From Tridacna crocea (taxonomy: Eukaryota > Mollusca > Bivalvia > Cardiida > Cardiidae), in NCBI GenBank assembly GCA_943736015.1, contig OX031060.1, forward strand, positions 3,554,001 to 3,618,000: DNA of 64,000 bases. The letters run 5' to 3'. The position numbers were made by a program, and so were the translations under genes. The notes below the pieces were generated by a model that worked only from the letters and a program-made list of their open reading frames with translations, was not told the DNA's origin and made no database searches. Shown in pieces: positions 35,945-47,434 of the stretch. Within the stretch, counting starts at the first letter, position 1; each line of letters opens with the position of its first letter.

Positions 35945-36172
35945 TTAACTCATTACCACCCGAAAAAATTTGGACTGGTCCAAATTGAAAGCATTTGCAG
36001 ACGACAAAATAAATGTGACTGAAAAATTGAAATTTGTTTTAGGAAGGATAGAAAACACTGTGGGAAAAGGAGAAAATGCTGGTTACCAGCATTTTCTCCT
36101 TTTCCCATAGTGTTTTCAAAAGGCTTCTTTCTCAGGGTCGTAAAAAGTAGGGATTGTGTGGTAATGGGTTAA
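35945..36172 (+). mobile_element. Hairpin MITE, full length
   Basis: TTAACTCATTACCACC to GTGTGGTAATGGGTTAA; an older hairpin remnant with half-matched arms precedes it at about 35820-35940. Confidence 0.9.
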
Positions 36173-36216
36173 GCAGATTGTTTGACTTAGGGTACAGTGG
36201 CTGTAACAAAACATTA

Positions 36217-36373
36217 TTCTGGGCCTGTTTTCTTGGAAGTTTTCCAACTTGCAAAGTAAAGCATTTTTTGATTGGGTAAACCTAATGGTTCAACTAATCA
36301 GATGTTGTGTTACCTACTAAATCTAGAATAAGGCTTCAAGTTCAACCTAGAATGATTGTTGAATACTGGCCCT
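36217..36373. mobile_element. CCGTATTCACC foldback MITE, diverged
   Basis: GGGCCTGTTTTCTTGG to GTTGAATACTGGCCC, with the palindrome around GGTAAACCTAATGGTTCAAC. Confidence 0.6.
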
Positions 36374-36397
36374 TGCTGATCATTAGTGGAAGTTATT

Positions 36398-36621
36398 TTA
36401 ACCCTTTACCAAACCACAAAATTTTAGATTGGTCTAAACTGAAAGCATTTGCAGACGACAAAATAAAGGTGACTGAAAAATTGAAATTTGTTCTGGGAAG
36501 GGTAGAAGACATCGTGGGAAAAGGAGAAAATGCTGGTTACCAGCATTTTCTCCTTTTCCCACAATGTTTTCTAAAGGCCTCTTTTTCAGGGGCGTCAAAA
36601 ATAGGGATTGTGTGGTAATAA
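36398..36621 (+). mobile_element. Hairpin MITE
   Basis: TTAACCCTTTACCAAACC left end; the right end stops at GTGTGGTAATAAAATAA. Confidence 0.88.
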
Positions 36622-36754
36622 AATAAGTAATAAAATGGTGGAATATCTGGTCGAAAACTGTTTTGAACTTGAATAAAACATTAAGCTTTCTATGTGGTGT
36701 GGAATTGTCTTTATCTTATCCATCTTTTCCTGTTCACATTTTAAATTGTAATTT

Positions 36755-38512
36755 GCTCTAGTGGCTGAAAGCCAGCAGAGCTTAATAATATGTCATTGGG
36801 GGTTTCTGTAGTCCTTCCGTCTGTTAGTCCTTTTCTTGTTTACGCGATAATGTATGCATTTATTGTCAGATTTTGGTGAAACTCGCACAGTTTATCTCAT
36901 CGATAGCTTCAACCCTATTGATTTTGAAAAAATCCAACAAACAGTAGGGGAAAAATAGCCATTTCAAGTTGAAAATTTCCAATTCTTGTTTATGGGATAA
37001 AGTCTGCACTTCTTGTCAGATTGTTGTGAAACTCAGTTGCTTTGTCTCATCAGTACCTTCACTTCTATTGATTTTGAAAAAAATCCAATAAACAATATGG
37101 GAAAAGTAGTCATTTCAAGTTGAAAATTTCCAATTTTTAGCTCCACTGGCCGAAGGCCAGCGGGCTTATGTCATGGCCCATTGTCCGTCGTGCATCGGTC
37201 CGTCCGTCTGTGCGTGCGTCCGTCTGTGCGTTAACTTTTATTTCAAACATCTTCTTCTCTGAAACTACCCATCCAATTTTGATGAAACTTCACAGAAATG
37301 ATCCTGCCATGGTCCTCTTCAGAATTCCTTGAAAGAATTTTATTCCTTCAAAAACTCTGGTTGCCATGGCAACAAAACTGAAAAATATTGAAAATTTTTA
37401 AAAATCTTCTTCTCTGAAACCATAAGGCCTAGGGCTACCAAATTTGGCATGTAGCTTTATCTAGTGGACCTCTACCAAGTTCCTTCAAATAATAGCCCTG
37501 GGGTCAAAATTGGCCCCACCCCGGGGGTCACAAGTTTTATATGGGCTTATATAGGGAAAACTTTAAAATCCTTCTAATACCTAGCCATAGGGCCTAGGGC
37601 TACCAAATTTGGCATGTAGCTTTATCTAGTAGACCTCTACCTAGGGTGCCCAAATGATAGCCCAGAGGTCAAATTTGGCCTGGCCCCGGGGGTCACAAGT
37701 TTTATATGGGCTTATATAGTGAAAACTTTAAAAATCTTTTCGTACCAAGCCATAAGGCCTAGGGCTACCAAATTTTGCATGTAGCTTTATCTAGTGGGCC
37801 TCTACCAGGAGGGCCCAAATTATAGCCTTAGGGTCAAGTTTGTCCCAACATCAGGGGTCACAAGCTTTACATGGGCTTTTGTGGTGAAAACTTTCTAAGT
37901 CATCTTGTTACTAACCATAATAAAGACTAGGACCACTAAATTTAGCCTTGTCTCATGGATTTTATGTTTTACAGGGCCTTTTATTGAAAATTTGAAAATC
38001 TTCTTGTTTATAACCACACATTCTAGACCTGTATTATTTAGTATGGGGCTTTATCTTGTAGACCTCCACTAGGATTCAAGTAATTATAGCTTTGTGGTCA
38101 AAATTGGACTTGCCTAGGGGTCACAACTTTTTTGTAGGTTTTTATGAAAAAAAAATTGTATGCCCTCAAGTTTGAAACCAGTTTGCCAAATAATGTAATG
38201 TTTGCCTTGTAGTGTTTTTACGAATTAGCCAGTGGAGCGATACAGGGCCATGATGGCCCTCTTGTTGTTTACATGATAAAGTCTGCATTTGTAATCAGAT
38301 TTTTGCGACACTCACACATTTGCTTTGTCTCATCAAGAGCTTGAATCCCATTGATTTTGAAAAAAATCCAACAAACAATATGGGAAAAGTAGCCAATTAA
38401 AGTTCAAAATTTCTATTTCTTGTTTACATGATTAGGTCAGCATTTTGGCTGGATTTTCATGAAACTTGCACAGTTGCTTTGTATCATAAACAGCGTGAAC
38501 CCTATTGATTTT
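36755..38512 (+). repeat. ~155-bp tandem array interrupted by another repeat
   Basis: Units with CCTATTGATTTTGAAAAAA and GTTGAAAATTTCCAATTC occur at 36830-37138 and again at 38262-38512. The gap is filled by the element at 37138-38262. Confidence 0.72.
37138..38262 (+). repeat. Tandem-in-transposon repeat, ~165-bp units (GGCCGAAGGCC type)
   Basis: Opens CTCCACTGGCCGAAGGCCAG, then CCGTCCGTCTGTGCG-type text. About four to five units follow with GGGCTACCAAATTTGGCATG and GGGGGTCACAAGTTTTATAT. It closes GGGCCATGATGGCCCTCTTG. Confidence 0.8.
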
Positions 38513-40647
38513 TAGCTCACCTTAGCACAAAGTGCTAAAGGTGAGCTATTGTGATCGCCCTTTGTCCATCGTCCGTCAACAATTTCTTTAAACATCTTCC
38601 TCTCCTAAACCACTGGGCCAACCTTAAAGAAACTTTGCAGGAATGTTCCTTGGGTGAAGCTCTATCAAAATTGTCCGAAAAATTGAATTCCACTCATAAC
38701 TCTGGTTGCCATGGCAACAAAAGGACAAAATACAAAATCTTTAAAAATCTTCTTCTCTGAATCTTGAAGGCATAGAGCTTTGATATTTGGTATGTGGCAT
38801 CTGCTAGTGGACCTTTACAAAGTTTGTTCAAATGATGCGCCTGGGGTGAAACCTGGCCCCACCCCGGGAGTCACAAGTTTTAGCATAGGAGCAAAGAAGG
38901 AAAATTTTAAAATTTTTCTCCTCTAAAACTTGAAGGCGTAAGGCTTTGATATTTGATATGTAGCATCTCGTATTGGACCTCTACTAAGTTTGTTCAAATG
39001 ATGCCCCTGAGGTCAAAACTGGCCCCACCCCAGGAGTCACAAGTTTTAGCGTAGGAACAAAGAAGGAAAACTTTAAAAATCTTCTCCTCTAAAACTTGAT
39101 TGCGTAGAGCTTTGATATTTGGTATGTAGCATCTCCTAGTGGACCTTTACTAAGTTTGTTCAAATGATGCCCCTAGGATCAAAACTTGCCCTGCCCCGGG
39201 GGTCACAAGTTCAAACTTTCAAATTCTTCTTCTCTAAAACTAGAAGGCATAGAGCTTTGAAATTTGGCATGTAGCAATTCCTTGTGGACCTCTACTTATT
39301 TTGTTTAAATGATGCCCCTGGGGTCACAATTTTGAGCATAGGAACAAAGGAAAACTTTAAAAATCTTCTCCTCTGAAACTAGATGGCATAACGCTTTGAT
39401 ATTTGATATGTGGCATCACTTTGTGTACCTCTACCAAGTTTATTCAAATGATGCCCCTGGGGCAAAAATTGGCCCAAACCCGGGGAACACAAAATTGGAC
39501 ATACGAACAATGAAGGAAAACTTTTAAAATCTTCTCTGAAACTAGAAGGTGCAGAGCTTTGATATTTGGTATGTAGCATCTCGTAGTGGACCTGTACCAC
39601 GTTTTTTTTCAAATTATGCTCCTGGGGTCAAAACTGGCTCAGCCCTTGGGGGTCATAAGTTTGAACACAGGAACAAAGAAGGAAAACTTTAAAAATTTTC
39701 TTCTCTGAAACTTGATGGCGTAGAGCTTTGATATTTTGGTATGTAGCATCTCCTAGTGGACCTATACCAAGTTTGTTCATATGATGCCCCTGGGGTCAAA
39801 ACTGGCCCTGCCCCGGGGGGGGGGTCACAAATTCAAACATAGGAACAAAGAAAGAAATTTTGAAATTCTTCTTCTCTAAGACTAGAAGGCATAGAGCTTT
39901 GATGTTTGGCATGCAGCAGTTCCTATCAAGTTCATATTCTGCTCTTGGGGTCAAAACTGGCTATTTCAACTTTCACTTTGAGCTTTGATATTTTGTATGT
40001 AGCATCTCCTAGCGGACTTCTTCCAAATTTGTTCATATAATGCCCCCTGGACCGAAACTGGCCCCGCACTGGGGGTCACAAAATCTAAACATAGGAACAA
40101 AGAATGAAAACTTTAAAATTCTTCTTCTCTGAAATTGGAAGGCGTAGAGCTTTGATATTTTACATGTAGCATCTCCTAGTGGATGTCTACCATGTTTGTT
40201 CATATGATGTCCCTGTGGCCGAAACAAGTCCCACCCCAAGGGTCACAAGTTTGAACATGGGAACAAAAAAGGAAAAGTTTAAAAATCTTCCTCGCTGAAA
40301 CTAGGTGTAGAGCTTGGATATTTGTTGTGTAGCATCTACTAGTGGACCACTTCCAAGCTTGTTCATATAATGCCCTTGGGGCCAAAAGTGGCCCCGCACC
40401 AGGGGTCACAAAATCGAAACATAGATCTAGGAACAAATAATGAAAACTTTAAAATTCTTCTCTGATCCTAGAAAGCGTAGAGCTTTGATATTTTGTATGT
40501 AGCATCTCCTAGTAGACCTCTTCCAAGTTTTTTTTCATGCACTGCCCCTGGAATCAGAACTGGCCCCGGCCCCAGGAGTTACAAGTTTGAACATGGGAAC
40601 AAAAGAAGGAAAAAAGTATCAAATTCCTCTCAGAAACTAGAAGGCGT
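38513..40647 (+). repeat. Tandem-in-transposon repeat, ~165-bp units (GCACAAAGTGC type)
   Basis: Opens TAGCACAAAGTGCTAAAGG; about twelve units follow with GCGTAGAGCTTTGATATTTG and GGGGTCACAAGTTTGAACAT. The 3' end is missing and a hairpin MITE starts where the array stops. Short open frames across it are not genes. Confidence 0.8.
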
Positions 40648-40855
40648 GGAAATTTCAGACTTGTCCAGACTAGAAGTATTTGAAGACGACAAAATAAACG
40701 TAACTCAAAAATTGAAATTTGTCTCTAGCAGTGTATAAAACATTGTGGGAGAAGGATAAAATGCTGGTTACCAGCATTTTCTCCTTTTCCCACAATCTTT
40801 TCAAAAGGCTTCTCTCAGGGTCGTAAAAACCAGAGATTGTTAGGTAAAGGGTTAA
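40648..40855 (+). mobile_element. Hairpin MITE, left end lost
   Basis: Joins the tandem repeat at TTTCAGACTTGTCC; right end GTTAGGTAAAGGGTTAA. Confidence 0.82.
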
Positions 40856-41077
40856 TCTGCTATATATTGATTCCCCGTGTCGACAAATGTAGAAATCACT
40901 TTATAATTGGACAACGTCGGAAGTTTTGTTTGAAGAACAATAAAAACTTGAAAGGCAATAAAACCCCGAGATTGCATCCTGAATTTATGAGTGCATTCCC
41001 ATTCTGGAGAATACGGTAGAAATAAATACTAGGACGCTGCAGACGACCGTTTAGCCTGGCCGTTTTCGATTGGTTCC

Positions 41078-41425
41078 ATTATCTCCCGCTAGATGGCATT
41101 CTATAAATACTCATCTATCTAATCTGGGCATTCTGGGTACAGAACCGAACCACTTTCCTACGCGAAAACCGTTGTTTTGAATTTCAAACTAAAATGTTTA
41201 CTTAATAAAACGCTACCTCGTGCAATTCACTCAGCTATGATCAGCATTTTAGAGACATCTAAAGCTAAAGCAGGTCTCATTTCCCCTCAAACGTATTGAT
41301 AAAAAGCTATTTCCTACATTGCTACTTTATAGAGCGTAGTATTACAGTCTGCCCGTTTTTAGGGCTAGTGATGCGTCATATAAGACAGGTAGAATCTTCG
41401 AAGAATAAGACATGCGCAGACAACG
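41078..41425 (+). repeat. ~350-bp dispersed repeat F, copy 1
   Basis: Starts TTATCTCCCGCTAGATGGC, holds AATAAAACGCTACCTCGTG, ends ACATGCGCAGACAACG. Copies also lie at 46311, 47320, 48205 and (minus) 59242. There are no clear terminal repeats, so its class is unknown. Confidence 0.82.
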
Positions 41426-41509
41426 GGTTGGTTCAGCTGCGCTTGCTTTGTCTTTTTTACAGTTTTCAATACTCTTTGACATGCAGTGAATTCATCAGTG
41501 GCGAAAATT

Positions 41510-41568
41510 ATCGACCCAGGTCAGCCTGCGCGGACCGTGCAGGCTGACCTGGGTCGATACTTTCCCAA
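41510..41568. repeat. Perfect palindrome of the GCGCAGGC family
   Basis: ATCGACCCAGGTCAGCCTGC and its complement around GCGGACCGTGC, a ~56-bp near-perfect foldback. Degraded relatives lie at 17565 and 43485. Confidence 0.8.
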
Positions 41569-41569
41569 A

Positions 41570-42267
41570 TGGTTTAAGCATGGCTCATACCGAAAAAAAA
41601 AATGTCAGCGGTATACGAGAGGAGTCTTGCTTGCAACACTGACTACCATCAAGTGTTGGAAAAAATGGCCGAGCTTTGGAGTCGAACTTTAGACCCCTTG
41701 GTATCAAGTACTGCAAGAACCGACAGAGGTAAATGGGCCCAGCTGTACAGTTTTCGAACACGTGGTCATCATTGGCGTCGTGCAAAATCCTTACAATATT
41801 TTTCTTTGGTATTTTGTCATTATTGAAGCTAAATGCTCATCCTTCAAACTTGGACAAATGCAGATCGTTAAGATGTTAAATATATGAAACGAAAATTTCC
41901 TCTGAATTGCAAAAACCGAAATATTGTCATTTCGAAGTTTTGTGCAGTCTGAAATTGGTCTACGTTGTCCCCTAGAGGTGTTTTTAGCACATGTTTTTAA
42001 TCACTACAATAAGTAGGCTACGGAGAAGCAGCCGAATTAATCTATTGATCTCCTTCAAGCATTGACTTGAAAATAATTCCTACATGTCCAAAACCATTTG
42101 ATCCATTGAGACCTATTTCGAAGACATCCAGTTCAGTTCACAGAAACTAAAGGTGATCTGAAAAATAATTATAGAGGAAAAAAGAAATAGGAAATAGTTT
42201 AGAATCTTTGCCAAATGAGTTGTCAGCCATTTTACTATTTTGGGATTTTATTTTCGTTCCCTGTCAG
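41570..42267. other. No recognised feature
   Basis: Unremarkable sequence; short open frames only. Confidence 0.35.
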
Positions 42268-42493
42268 TATTTTGGAAGCAATATCAAGAACAAAAGCTTT
42301 CGAGCAAAGACGTGTACCATTCAGGTGGAACCTGACGGTAAGTGCGTAATCATTTTTTAACCAATCAAATCCAGGCATTAATTCACGTGGTACAGTCTAT
42401 TAGTAATCACATTTGTTTTTGTTTTAATCTTCTTGAAATCTTTCAGGGTATCGAGACAAACAGAATAAAACTAATTATACCTTTGAGAGATGA
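42268..42493 (+). other. Two exon-like segments of an unidentified gene (42268-42337, 42447-42493)
   Basis: The first lies between CGTTCCCTGTCAG and GACG|GTAAGT and reads YFGSNIKNKSFRAKTC, then TIQVEPD. The second follows GAAATCTTTCAG, joins in phase 1 and reads GYRDKQNKTNYTFER, then TGA. Splice signals and phases agree, but both are short, I recognise no family and no partner exons were found. May be chance. Confidence 0.2.
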
Positions 42494-42619
42494 AATGCTA
42501 AAAGCAGTCTATTTTATCCCAGGGTTAAACGCACTGAAAGCAATAATTTTCTATGCGGGAACCCTCCTTTTTTTGATAGCCTTTCTTTTAAAATCAGAAG
42601 CAAATCGCTGGCAAATCGC

Positions 42620-42848
42620 TTAACTCTTTACCAAACCACAAAATTTTGTAGTCTGCCAAACTGAAAACATTTGCAGACGACAAAGTAAATACAGCGCAAA
42701 CAATTTTTTTTTTTTTTTTTGTCATTAATAAAGTAGAAAAAACTGAGGGAAAAGGAGAAAATGCTGATTATCAGCATTTTCTCCTTTTCCCACTATGTTT
42801 TCAAAATCTTTCTTCCTCAACGTTTAAATTCGGAATAGTGTGGGTCAG
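42620..42848 (+). mobile_element. Hairpin MITE
   Basis: TTAACTCTTTACCAAACC left end, T-run in the arm, right end GTGTGGGTCAGGAA degraded; hairpin core GCTGATTATCAGC. Confidence 0.82.
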
Positions 42849-43135
42849 GAATATCTCTAAGATTTCACAAGTCTTCTGTGGCTGATTTTGTGATCCATTT
42901 AGATTCAGATCAGATTGCTAATCCATGTAGATTCCGATCAAAGTACAAATAGTGTACAGTTTGATCCTGTTACTACACCGTACAATATAGTTAGTGATGA
43001 ACTGGTAAAAAAAAAAAAGTCGTATATATAAGAAGAAAGTGACTTGGATTTTTTCACAGCTGGCTATTTTAATTTCAACTTTTACGGCGCCCTAGAAATA
43101 AAATTTGATGAGTTGAATTTATAAGCACATAAAGT

Positions 43136-43325
43136 TAATCCTTCAGTGCACAATCCCGTTTTTTAATGACATTAGGATAGAGACGTTTGAAAACATTGAG
43201 GGAAAAGAAGAAAATGCTGGTAACCAGCATTTTCTCCTTTTCCCACAATGTTTTCTACTCTTTCAGTGGTAAATTATATCATTTGAGTCAATTTTTTAAT
43301 TTATCGTCTGCAACTAATATTTGAG
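43136..43325 (-). mobile_element. Hairpin MITE, right end lost
   Basis: TTAATCCTTCAGTGCAC left end; hairpin good; fades out near GTCTGCAACTAATATTTG. Confidence 0.7.
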
Positions 43326-43484
43326 CCATGCCCTGACAAAAGGGAGCTTTATGCATCTCCGTGATCCATGACAGCAAGAAAGTTAGTTATGGACCCATAA
43401 TAGACATATTTTTGAACAACCGACTTAATCAATAGGTAGAGTTGGTCTTGGGCATACAGGAAAGTGATCAATAGCGAAAAGTTT

Positions 43485-43545
43485 CGGTCCAGGTCAGCCT
43501 GCGCAGTCCGCGCAGGCTAACCTGGGTCAAAATTTTTCGCAGATG
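43485..43545. repeat. Palindrome of the GCGCAGGC family
   Basis: CCAGGTCAGCCTGCGCAG and CGCGCAGGCTAACCTGGG form the stem. Confidence 0.75.
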
Positions 43546-43734
43546 CATTAAAACCCCGTTTCACAGCACACACATCATTAATTTTGACCAGTCTACGATT
43601 ACGAGTAGAGGGATTAATATAGATATTGCACCTGTATACAGAATGTATAAGGCTGCATTCTATGGCTATGAAAAGAACATGGTAAGGGAGTTGAGGTCTA
43701 TCTTTTTTGTGTGTGTGTGCCCACATTCTTGTGT

Positions 43735-43850
43735 GGATTGATTGGTTGTGTAACGCCGTTTGCAAAAATTTTTCATTGATATCGCAGCGGCCACTGCACA
43801 TTTTCATGCTTTCCGAGAGACTCTTTTACTAGTACTCTTTACAATTTTCC
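43735..43850 (-). mobile_element. SINE-A fragment
   Basis: The minus strand gives AAAATGTGCAGTGGCCGCTG and ATATCAATGAAAAATTTT, matching the 3' part of the family. Confidence 0.4.
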
Positions 43851-44101
43851 TTCAAATATTCCCAACCTTGTAATGAGTACTCTCCGTTCAATCCATAGGG
43901 TATTCATTTGTTTAGTTGGTTCACTTTCAAGGCATTATTTGAATAATATTTCTCTTTTTCTGTCAAGTTACCAATTTCACACAATGGCTTCCATGACAAA
44001 TACCACTTCAGCGTTTTCACTGCTTTGATTAAAGTATCTAGATGGTTCTATAATATTAAAGCTTGCACGACGACAAACTAATTGGGAATTCTGGTAACCA
44101 G

Positions 44102-44360
44102 CATCCTCGGATACCCCGGGGTCTCCCTTTTTGCTACGCTACATGGACCCCTGGGACAATTAATTGAATTTCCCTCGTTTTACCGCTGGCCGAATGCTGG
44201 CTTTTCATTGGTTCCAGCATCATTTTGTGATGGGCGAGTGGACTGTACGCTGTGACGTTTCGTATCGATTTTCGGCGGGTGATTCAAAGTTTTATTAGTC
44301 AATTGTCCCAGGGGTCGATGTAGCGTAGCAAATAGGGAGACCTCGGTGTATCCGAGGATG
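44102..44360. mobile_element. 259-bp element with ~60-bp inverted ends and a 9-bp target duplication
   Basis: Ends CATCCTCGGATACCCCGGGG and GTGTATCCGAGGATG are inverted and flanked on both sides by GGTAACCAG (44093-44101, 44361-44369). A 9-bp duplication and long inverted ends suggest a Mutator-like MITE. It sits in the hairpin loop of an old hairpin MITE. Confidence 0.82.
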
Positions 44361-44715
44361 GGTAACCAGTATCGTTTCCTCATCCCTCAATATTTCTAAA
44401 AGCTGTCTTTCACAAGGTCTTTAATACACGCGATTATTTCTTTTTTTATAAAAAGTTGAAAAGGGTCCACGTGACAAGATTTCTGTAGCTTACCACATGT
44501 AACGAACCCATAAATAATATATTTAAGGAGAAAACATGTCAAATGGAAGTCGGCCTATTTTCTAATATGCCTGCAAATAAACCCTTGTTTCTTTTACAGA
44601 TGATGTAGATCAAGACTAAACTGTAAAATTCGTGTTGTGTTGTCTGATCCTAATCACCAAATCTGCTATTTTCTAATATTCTCGAACCCAGGAAACCGAC
44701 GTGATACTGCCTTCT

Positions 44716-44930
44716 TTAACCCTTTACCAAAACGATCCTGCCATAGAAGCCTTTCGAAAACATTGTGGAAAAAGGAGAAAATGCTGGTAACCAGCATTTT
44801 CTCCTTTTTCCCACGATGTTTTCTACCATGCTGGAAACAAATTTCCATTTTTGAGTTTTGTTTATCTTGTCGTCTGCAAGTGCTTTTGATTTGGACCTGT
44901 CTCAAGTGGTTTTGTTTGGTAAAGAGTTAA
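44716..44930 (-). mobile_element. Hairpin MITE, full length
   Basis: TTAACCCTTTACCAAAAC to GTTTGGTAAAGAGTTAA. Stem arms read GTGGAAAAAGG and CCTTTTTCCCAC, a lengthened A/T run on both sides. Confidence 0.9.
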
Positions 44931-45035
44931 CCTTTACTCTGCAAGTTGAATTCAAATAAAACTTTCAAACCAAACTGAGAGTAACATATTTCCATTTCAC
45001 ATGTGTTATTAATGGGAAAGACATCTCCTAATCGA

Positions 45036-45099
45036 ACAATGTAGTTCCAAGATCAGATTGCATGTTCTGTGCAGTCTGATCTTGATCTACACTGTCCAC
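45036..45099. repeat. GATC-type foldback repeat
   Basis: CAATGTAGTTCCAAGATCAG with complement ending CTACACTGTCC. Confidence 0.7.
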
Positions 45100-45980
45100 A
45101 AAAGGTGAGTTGCGCTCAATCGCGTAAGGTTTAACATCCGGGGTCCTTTTTACCGACGGAAAACTTTCCGAGATATTTATGTGGCATTGGAAGCGATAAC
45201 TGTAATATATGGAAGTGTCCCAGACAATGGACCACCACTACTAGATTTATGACTCCTTTTTTATTGTCTAATGATGCGATCTAGGCTGTATTTTGACCGG
45301 CATATTTTCTGCGAAAGACACTTTGATATACATGTATGTTTACTACCAGTTGTGGTCTCCAGGTTGTTATGCTTACATTTATATTGAGGGAGAGGGATTT
45401 TGAAACGTAAATGAAAAAAATGGAGAAAATATTGGTAACTCTGTCAAGTAGATAAACTGCTATTTTAGCAACATTAATTATGTTATCTGCAAAATCAGTG
45501 CTCTCAGGTTGGGTCCACTCAAAGTTTTGTCTTTTGATAATGAAATTTTGCCATTGATTTAGAAGGAAAAGTCCAAGATTACAGAGTTTTTCTGTTGGAA
45601 TAGTTTACCAAATTTTTGGTTTAAGGTGATACAATTAACACTCCAGTGTCAAGTTTTTTTAAATATGTCCCACAGTTATGCAGAAGGAAAATTTTCAACA
45701 GACAAATTGACCGCAGGACGTGACGGACAGGTGGGAAGGGAAAGACGGACGGACAACGCCGACACAACGCCATGCTGCCTTTGGGGAAGAGATAGCAGCT
45801 AGATGTAGCGCGTCAGCGACTCTCTTCTCGTACAAGAACAGGCGTCTGAAGCTCCATTGGTTTATCAAGGAACAGAAAAAAATTCATTGGTCGGTCATTG
45901 AACACTGTTACTAAAAATAGCACAAATTTGCACATTCCCACGATATCGTATATAATACCTGTTAATATATAAAGGGTTGG
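45100..45980. other. No recognised gene
   Basis: Contains a degraded hairpin-MITE trace near 45390-45540 and a slightly GC-rich run near 45715-45790; nothing else identified. Confidence 0.35.
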
Positions 45981-45983
45981 CCA

Positions 45984-46212
45984 GCCCGCATAGCTCAGTT
46001 GGTTGAGCGTGGGATGTTTTGGAGGTGTGGGTTCGATTTCCATGGCAGGCCATCTACAAATACTAAAAAATCTTTCGGATAAGTCGTACGGCAAAAAACC
46101 AGGTTTCGTCCCGTATCCGCACTTTCCCCCGTAACAATATTAATAGCCTTTAGGGGGCGTCACCCATATGAGCAACCGATGGCGACGATAAATAAACGTA
46201 AATTCAATCAAA
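45984..46212 (+). mobile_element. SINE-B, tRNA-derived
   Basis: tRNA-like head GCCCGCATAGCTCAGTTGG (A-box) and GTGGGTTCGATTTCC (B-box) ending GGCAGGCCA. The body runs through GGGGGCGTCACCCATATGAG and GATGGCGACGATAAATAAA. The acceptor stem is imperfect and a non-tRNA body follows, so it is a SINE rather than a tRNA gene. Not related to SINE-A beyond the head. Confidence 0.75.
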
Positions 46213-46310
46213 TTCGATATAGGCTGTTGCCAATGTGCTATATTTAGTAACGGTGGCCGTTGATCGAGCAATGAAAATTTCAGTATTTCATGGAGTTTCA
46301 GTGGCCTACA

Positions 46311-46646
46311 TTATCTCCCGCTAGATGGCATTCTAAAATATACATCTAATTTGGGCATTCTGGGTACAGAAGCAGAGTTTTTCTTTTCAAAACAACAACC
46401 GTTACTTCGAATTTCAAATTTAAAAAATGTTTACTCAATAAAATGCTACCTGGTGCCATTCATTCAGCTATGACCGGCTAGCCTATAGCTTATGCACCGA
46501 CTGCTTATTAAAACAGCCCCTACGTGATTGGGTAACATGCTAATAGCATCGATATAACCCCTACTTTTCCCAGGTATACTGGGGATGTGTGATGCGTCAT
46601 AGCAGACAGGTCGAATCTTCGAAGAATATGACATGCGCAGACAACG
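46311..46646 (+). repeat. Dispersed repeat F, copy 2
   Basis: TTATCTCCCGCTAGATGGC to ACATGCGCAGACAACG; contains a short unrelated stretch near 46470-46545. Confidence 0.8.
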
Positions 46647-47032
46647 CAGGGGCCTATTGTAATTTTAATTGATATACTGTTTTTCCCAGAATGCGGTTGG
46701 TCGGGTATGTAGGTCAATGGTAGGCCTGTAAATAATGCGCCCATTCAAGTCACGCTCGTTTTGGTCTATATAATGATGCAAATAGACGTGGGAAACCATT
46801 TTAACATCTTGTTTATGGCAGCCAAGACGTAATCGCAGCATATCAACGCGATGACTGTGTATCTATATTCTGCTGAGAAATGTAGTAATTGCTCATAAAA
46901 CATTGTAGCTATGTCGAAAAACTTATTTCCTTCATATAAACACGTTTGACACTTGTTTTCAGAGAATGGCCTTTGAAAAGATTTTTACAAAAGGAGATAC
47001 TGTACACAGAAGCATTATCGTACTGTTAGTAC

Positions 47033-47223
47033 CAGAGCTCGAGATAGAGGGAGTGATTTTAATTTCAAAATTTAAAATATTAATTATTCTTCACTAAACC
47101 CTATGTTATGGGTACTCATTAGAATCGTCTCATCGAGATGATTCTAATGAGTACACACAACATAAGGTCTGAAAGAGAACTAATGGATTTAGAATACCAT
47201 CACTCCCTCTTATCTGGAGCTCT
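47033..47223. mobile_element. GAGCTCC palindromic MITE, best copy
   Basis: CAGAGCTCGAGATAGAGGG to CTCTTATCTGGAGCTCTG; nearly the whole 191 bp folds on AATCGTCTCATCGAGATGAT. Confidence 0.87.
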
Positions 47224-47434
47224 GCCGATACGATGTATGTTTCCTTGCAACCACCTTACCGGAAACAGCCCGCTGAAGCACCACGGGAACCAGAGTATTT
47301 GCTTGTTATAATTACACCATTATCTCCCGCTAGATGGCATTGTATAAATACTTATCTATCTAATCCGGGCATCCTGGGTACAGAACCGAACCACTTTCCT
47401 ACGCGAAAACCGTTATTTTGAATTTCAAACTAAA

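Noticed and set aside
38551-40436. Short open frames in the tandem blocks
   Set aside because: They follow the repeat units and lack conserved domains; frames break between units.
45984-46054. A functional tRNA gene
   Set aside because: The A- and B-boxes are good, but the acceptor stem mismatches, the B-box region has an extra base, and a repeat body follows; better called a SINE head.
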